From Boesenbergia rotunda (lineage: Eukaryota > Streptophyta > Magnoliopsida > Zingiberales > Zingiberaceae): DNA of 64,000 nucleotides. The position numbers and the translations under genes were made by a program. The notes beneath the pieces are model-generated. The model had not been told where the DNA came from. It was given only the letters and a program-made list of their open reading frames with translations, and searched no databases. Location: NCBI GenBank assembly GCA_024364735.1, contig JAGFNQ010000861.1:42991-106990 (forward strand), read 5' to 3'. This document shows positions 59,827 through 64,000 of this stretch, piece by piece; within the stretch, counting starts at the first letter, position 1; each line of letters begins with the position of its first letter.

Positions 59827-59835
59827 AAAATCCAA

Positions 59836-60660
59836 TACAAATCCAAAAAAACAAAGACAAGGAAGAAAAGTTTAGGATTGCTCGTCGAATCTTCCTCCTA
59901 GCCGCTCCTGATCTCTCCTAAAAGCATAGATGGATCCAAAACACCTTTAGCTTGTCCTCTAGACCCCTCTCGGGGTCCTTGGGTGGCTCCAAATCGAGAT
60001 GTCCAACCCTAAGGGACGGATCCCCATTTATAGTGCTGAAAAATGAATACTTGAACGGATATGAACTCCACTAGAGCGGCAATTTTAACCTATGTTCCGT
60101 TTTCCATTTTCTCTGACAAGAAGTTGTATCATTTGTCAAAAAATATTTGGTACCAGACCGATATTTGTCAACTTCTCTCCGTTCGACATTTTTGTACAGT
60201 AGAAGATCACCGTTCGTCGAAAATAAATTGCACCGTTCGCCGATCGTCGCCTTTGGTTCGAATGAAGGTCATTTTCTTTGAGAAGCACAAGCCCTGTTCA
60301 AAGTGGTCTTTGTTTCGAATGCACGTGAGATTGTAGTCCAATCGGAACCAGAGTAATATGGAAAAGAACCCACTCAAGCTACGTAATTTTAATAATTTCA
60401 AAATCACCTACGCGATTTAGATAAATCACACAATCAAGTACGCGATTTGAGAAATTATTGAAAATGAAAATACAACAGGGCGTTTTTTTTTATTTTTTTT
60501 AAAAATAAAAGATAATGGGAAGCGCCGCACTTGAATGTTTGTCGACAGATTGAAATCAAACAAAATAACTATTGGCTGTTCTTCCAAAATCCAACGCTCT
60601 TCAACAGTCGATCCTCCTCGTTTTTGTTTTCCTTTTTACGTTTCAACTTGAATCGAAAGG
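59836..60660. other. Sequence between foldback MULE and host gene
   Basis: 59836-60380 looks like old retroelement sequence (CTCTAGACCCCTCTCGGGG near 59960). From about 60480 the DNA is probably the distal promoter of the DUF632 gene. No open frame is supported. Confidence 0.35.
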
Positions 60661-60686
60661 GAATCATTTATTGGCAATCTTTTCAA

Positions 60687-60694
60687 TATATATA
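60687..60694 (+). promoter_or_regulatory. Candidate TATA box of the DUF630/DUF632 gene
   Basis: TATATATA lies 105 bases upstream of the chosen ATG and is followed by a short AGTAG-rich leader. Plausible core promoter; transcription start is not shown. Confidence 0.4.
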
Positions 60695-60798
60695 GATTTG
60701 GTTTGTCTTGCGAGTAGTAGCAGTAGTTGAAGCCACTCCAATAGTAACAGCTCTAGCAGTAGTAGAAGAAAGTGGAGTAGTTGAAGAAGCATCAGGCG

Positions 60799-63184
60799 AT
60801 GGGCTGCTCGGAATCGAAGGTGAAGCAGCAGAAGGCGGTGGCTCTCTGCCGCGGCCGCGCTGACCTCCTCGCCGCCGCCATCCGACACCGCGATGCCCTG
60901 GCTGCCGCCCACGCCGACTACTCCCGCTCCCTGTTCTCTGTCTCCTCCTCCCTCCACCGCCTCCTACGCTCTCCTTGCTCTTCCCCTGTCATCCCCATCC
61001 ACCTCCCCACCCTCCGCCAATCCGAACCCTCCCCTCCCCTGCAGCAGCCCCTCTTCTCCGACCGCCATTCCTATTCCAGCTCTCACATCAAATTCCTTCC
61101 TTCCGACTCCGATGACTTCGACGATGACGAATCCCCGTTGCACTCCGGCGGCTCTTCCCCTCCTCTTCACTGCCTCGACCACCACTATGAAACAGTCTTT
61201 TACGCCCGCAGCCAACCACCGTCGGTACCCTCCGTCTCCGGTTCGCAGCAGTCGCAACGCTACGAGACCGTGCAAGTTTCCTCTTTCGACGCTGCTTACC
61301 CATCTTACGAGGAATCCTATCAGTGCTTCGCAAGTAATTACGATTCCGTGAACGAATTCTTCTGCCTCTCTTCGCCCATCTTGGCAATGCCACCGTCCGC
61401 CACGACGGAGGCATCGGCCATGTGCCGGTCTTCTTCTTCGACGGCGCCGCCGCCGCCGCCGCCGCGCACGACCTCTACCTTGGACTTCTTGAATCCTTTC
61501 GAAACCTCTGAAGCTGGTAACTCTCATTTTTACACTCCTAGCTGGAGCTCAAGTGTGGAGAGAGAAGAGGAAGAGATTCCCGATCTGGAAGAGGAGGAGC
61601 AGGCAGTGGCCAAGGAGGCATATGGCCAAAGCGTTGAGTGCTCGCCAGCGACCACCTCTAATTGTAGGGAAGAGGTGGTCGATAAGAATGTGATCGACGA
61701 CAGGCCTGAAAACTCGCAGACGGAACAGAACAATGTGGCAGAGAAGATGGTTAATTTCCATGAGATTACTGGAGAAGTCAAGGCCCAATTCGACAAGGCA
61801 TGGCAATCCGCAGGAGAGCTCTCCAAATTGCTTGAGGTGGGGAAGCACCAGTATCACCCGAAGCATTCATTGTATCAAGATAAAGGTTACAATTTTTCTT
61901 CATCCTCATAAACAAGAATTTCATAAAATCTGTGCAATTCCCCATTGTCTTGTTCCTCCAAACAGCTTCATCGAGAATGATAAATGCGGTGCCTCCTCGA
62001 TTGAGCAACGGAGTTTTGGACTTCGACGCCGACAAGGTCACGGGTTCCAGGAGCCTTGCTTCCACACTACAGAAGCTCTACATTTGGGAGACGAAGCTTT
62101 ACCATGAAGTGAAGGCATGTTTCTGTATTTTTGTTTTTGTCACGAGCATGTTTGTTGTTATTCTTTATCAACATATCTTTGTTCTTCAACTGAGAATTCC
62201 TTGTCTTTCTTTCATTTTCAGTCGGAGGAGAAGATGAGACTACTGCTTCGCAGGAGACACAAGGAGCTGAGATGCTTAGTTGATAAGGGTGCCGAGGCTC
62301 ACAAGGTCGATTCTATGCGAACTGCTATTAAGAAGTTATCTACCAAAATAAGAATATCAATTCAGGTTGCTCATTCGATTTCAAAAAAGATAAATAGATT
62401 GAGGGACGAGGAACTGCAACCGCGCACAACTGAACTTGTTCGAGGGTACGCTACTGTATATGCCATGACTCTCATGTAATGTAAACATTAAGGTCAGTAA
62501 ACTTCATTTTGATTCCGCAGGTTGGCACGGATGTGGAATATTTTGCTCGAATGTCATCAGATGCAATGTAAAAGACTGAACTTGGTGGTTTCTGCTGGCG
62601 GTCTCAGCAACAATCACGCAGGCGAGATAATGCAGTTAGAATTGGAGATGATAAAGTGGACTTGCACTTTTTCTTCTTGGATTAATGCTCAGAATAACTT
62701 TGTCAAGGCCTTAAATGGCTGGCTTGTCCTTTATCTTAATTGTGAACATGAACTTGAAGCCACAGTTGACAGAGTCCCACCTTATTCACCGAGAAGGATG
62801 GGAGCTCCCCCAGTGTTTATTGTCTACAGTTTCTGGTCAAAGGCCATGGACAGAACTTCTCGATCAGAGGTTCTTGAGTCAATGCAGTCATTTACTGCTA
62901 CAGCTCACCGCCAGTGGGAGCATCAAAACGTCGAACAGCATAAATGGCTTAGAACCATGAAGAAGAACCTGAAAAACAGAGACAAGGAAGTGGGTTCCCT
63001 TCTTGATAAGAAACTAGCTTGGGCACCTACCTATATTGCTCTCTGCAATATTGACGAAGAATGCAGGGTGGATTCAGGCCTGAAAAGGATGTTGGAGATG
63101 ATGAAGGATGTTGCAGCTAGTTCAGTGAAAGTATATCAGGAATTGCTCGAACTTTGTGAAGAACACAGGATAAATGTTTCATAG
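60799..63184 (+). CDS. DUF630/DUF632 protein (NRG2 / REL2-like), four exons
   Basis: Exons 60799-61885, 61966-62114, 62222-62445 and 62521-63184 join in frame to 2124 nt, 707 residues, a usual length for the family. I chose ATG 60799 because it gives MGCSESKVKQQ, the conserved start with an N-myristoylation glycine; the frame upstream has no other ATG. DUF630 covers residues 1-60. A Ser/Pro-rich linker holds an acidic patch (about 103-114), a Pro run (about 215-223) and a Glu-rich patch (about 254-268). DUF632 begins at about 313 (NFHEITGEVKAQFDKAW) and runs through ARMWNILLECHQMQ (about 489) and APPVFIVYSFWSKAMD (about 577). Family members include Arabidopsis NRG2 (nitrate response) and rice REL2 (leaf shape). 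The exact orthologue and role cannot be set from sequence alone. Introns 1 and 3 are GT-AG; intron 2 appears to be GC-AG. It is the only intact host gene in the window. Confidence 0.93.
62115..62221 (+). other. Probable GC-AG intron (intron 2 of the DUF632 gene)
   Basis: Splicing AAG|GCATGT to TTTTCAG|TCGGAGGAG joins ...YHEVK to SEEKMRLL, the expected DUF632 sequence, in phase 0. The nearby GT at 62119 would break the frame. A GT donor further on would add six foreign residues (ACFCIF). Confidence 0.7.
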
Positions 63185-64000
63185 GCAAGAAGTTGTCTTT
63201 GTGACGGCATGGTTTACAGCAACTTGAATGGTGGAGATTATGAATGATCCTCCTGCTTTTAACTTGGAATTTGACAGTTATGGTGATACTTTTAGACTCC
63301 ATTGTGAATTGAAGTTGTAGATGTGCTGTTTAGCATCCTCTATTTGAGGCAAGCAAATATTGGCCATTTGGCCCCATGAGTTTGTCAGTATAGCTGAAAA
63401 AGGCATACGATAACCTGAACATCCTGTTGTTCAAAAAGTCAGACAAACTGTTTGCCTGGTAGATCGTAGTAGCATTGCAAGTTTTGTAAATTATGATGAT
63501 GACGAACTCTCGACAATCTGTTTCCTTTATAAAGGTGATTTCATTCATCCCAAATGATTTAGTATCGTTGGTCTCACAGTAAAATACAAACGGTTAAATC
63601 ATAAACACATTTTATTTTAGCCCAATGATTTTTTATATGAGAGTAAGTAGATATCCAACAAAATATTTTACATCAGTTGAAAATTGATTTTAAAATCTAT
63701 TAGAACAAATATCAATATATGTACCAATTGCGTCAATTTGCGAGGATTGATTTGTTTTCTTATTTGGCAGCAAGAAAAAAAGTAAAGCCATCGGGAGACG
63801 GATCAGAAAGAACTTTGTCCCAAATTCTACACATGTTAAAAATGTTAACATATGCATTATTTTATATTTGCATTTTGTCCCACATCGATTGATGTGATTT
63901 ATAGAATTCATTTTAACCTTATATAAAGGGATGTAATATCTTCTTTCAAAGATATATAAACAGATATCAAATTAGACTTTTCTTTTTAATATACTTGTAA
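63185..64000. other. 3' flank of the DUF632 gene
   Basis: 63185 to about 63550 is probably 3' UTR; no clear AATAAA signal was found. 63600-64000 is AT-rich. TGTCCCACATCGATTGATG (63875-63893) followed by CCTTATATAAAGGG resembles an LTR or TRIM start running out of the window, but this is unconfirmed. Confidence 0.35.

Noticed and set aside
60781..60798. Upstream TTG as start of the DUF632 protein
   Set aside because: ATG 60799 gives the conserved MGCS myristoylation start; TTG starts are not expected in plant nuclear genes.
60964..61527. 187-codon minus-strand frame opposite the DUF632 gene
   Set aside because: Antisense shadow of exon 1; Arg-rich translation of GC-rich codons.
63875..64000. 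Start of a TRIM or Cassandra-like LTR (TGTCCCACATCGATTG)
   Set aside because: Only a short similarity, and the element would run out of the window; not enough to call.

Overview
This is plant nuclear DNA, almost certainly from a large, repeat-rich monocot genome. A ginger-family or other Zingiberales source is my guess from the style of the retroelements and cannot be proven here. Nearly all of the window is transposable elements in nested stacks. Only one intact host gene is visible: a DUF630/DUF632 (NRG2 / REL2-like) gene with four exons at 60799-63184, at the right end.

Regions. 1-18.3 kb: part of a very large Mutator-like element (MULE). Its right terminal inverted repeat (TIR) ends at 18280; its left end lies outside the window. 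It carries two decayed minus-strand copies of a Ulp1/SENP-like (peptidase C48) gene, as in the Kaonashi/KI type of MULE, and a strictly periodic 158-bp tandem repeat. The array is split by a minus-strand solo LTR (5220-12695). That LTR in turn holds a gag-only Ty1/copia element (5432-9235) and another solo LTR (9538-10911). Each insertion has a clean 5-bp target-site duplication (TSD). 18.3-25 kb: decayed LTR-type repeats, two of them in opposite orientation, around an AT-rich gap. 25-30.8 kb: a decayed CACTA transposase split by a second gag-only copia element (26407-30342). 30.8-38.8 kb: LTR debris, a Tourist-like MITE (33002-33217) and a possible LINE remnant. 38.8-48.8 kb: four solo LTRs of four families with TSDs (39294-40621, 41040-42551, 43845-44772, 44950-47168) and a TRIM (47400-48091). 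48.8-56.4 kb: a third gag-only copia element and Ty3/gypsy-like debris. 56466-59826: a 3.36-kb foldback MULE that is nearly one giant palindrome, with a perfect 9-bp TSD and the same TIR as the 18280 end. 60.8-63.2 kb: the host gene.

Two signals stand out. First, one MULE family is present both as a gene-carrying giant and as a foldback form, and both contain the same ~158-bp hairpin-cored unit, amplified to about 14 copies in the giant. Second, the LTRs of several unrelated families carry arrays of short inverted repeats. Within an array the arms change together (GATCGGTC/GACCGATC becomes GATCGTTC/GAACGATC; CCTAGC/GCTAGG becomes CCTAAC/GTTAGG), so pairing is kept while sequence drifts.

No tRNA or rRNA gene, organelle insert, CRISPR array or intact transposase was seen. 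Percent identities and family names were not computed or searched.
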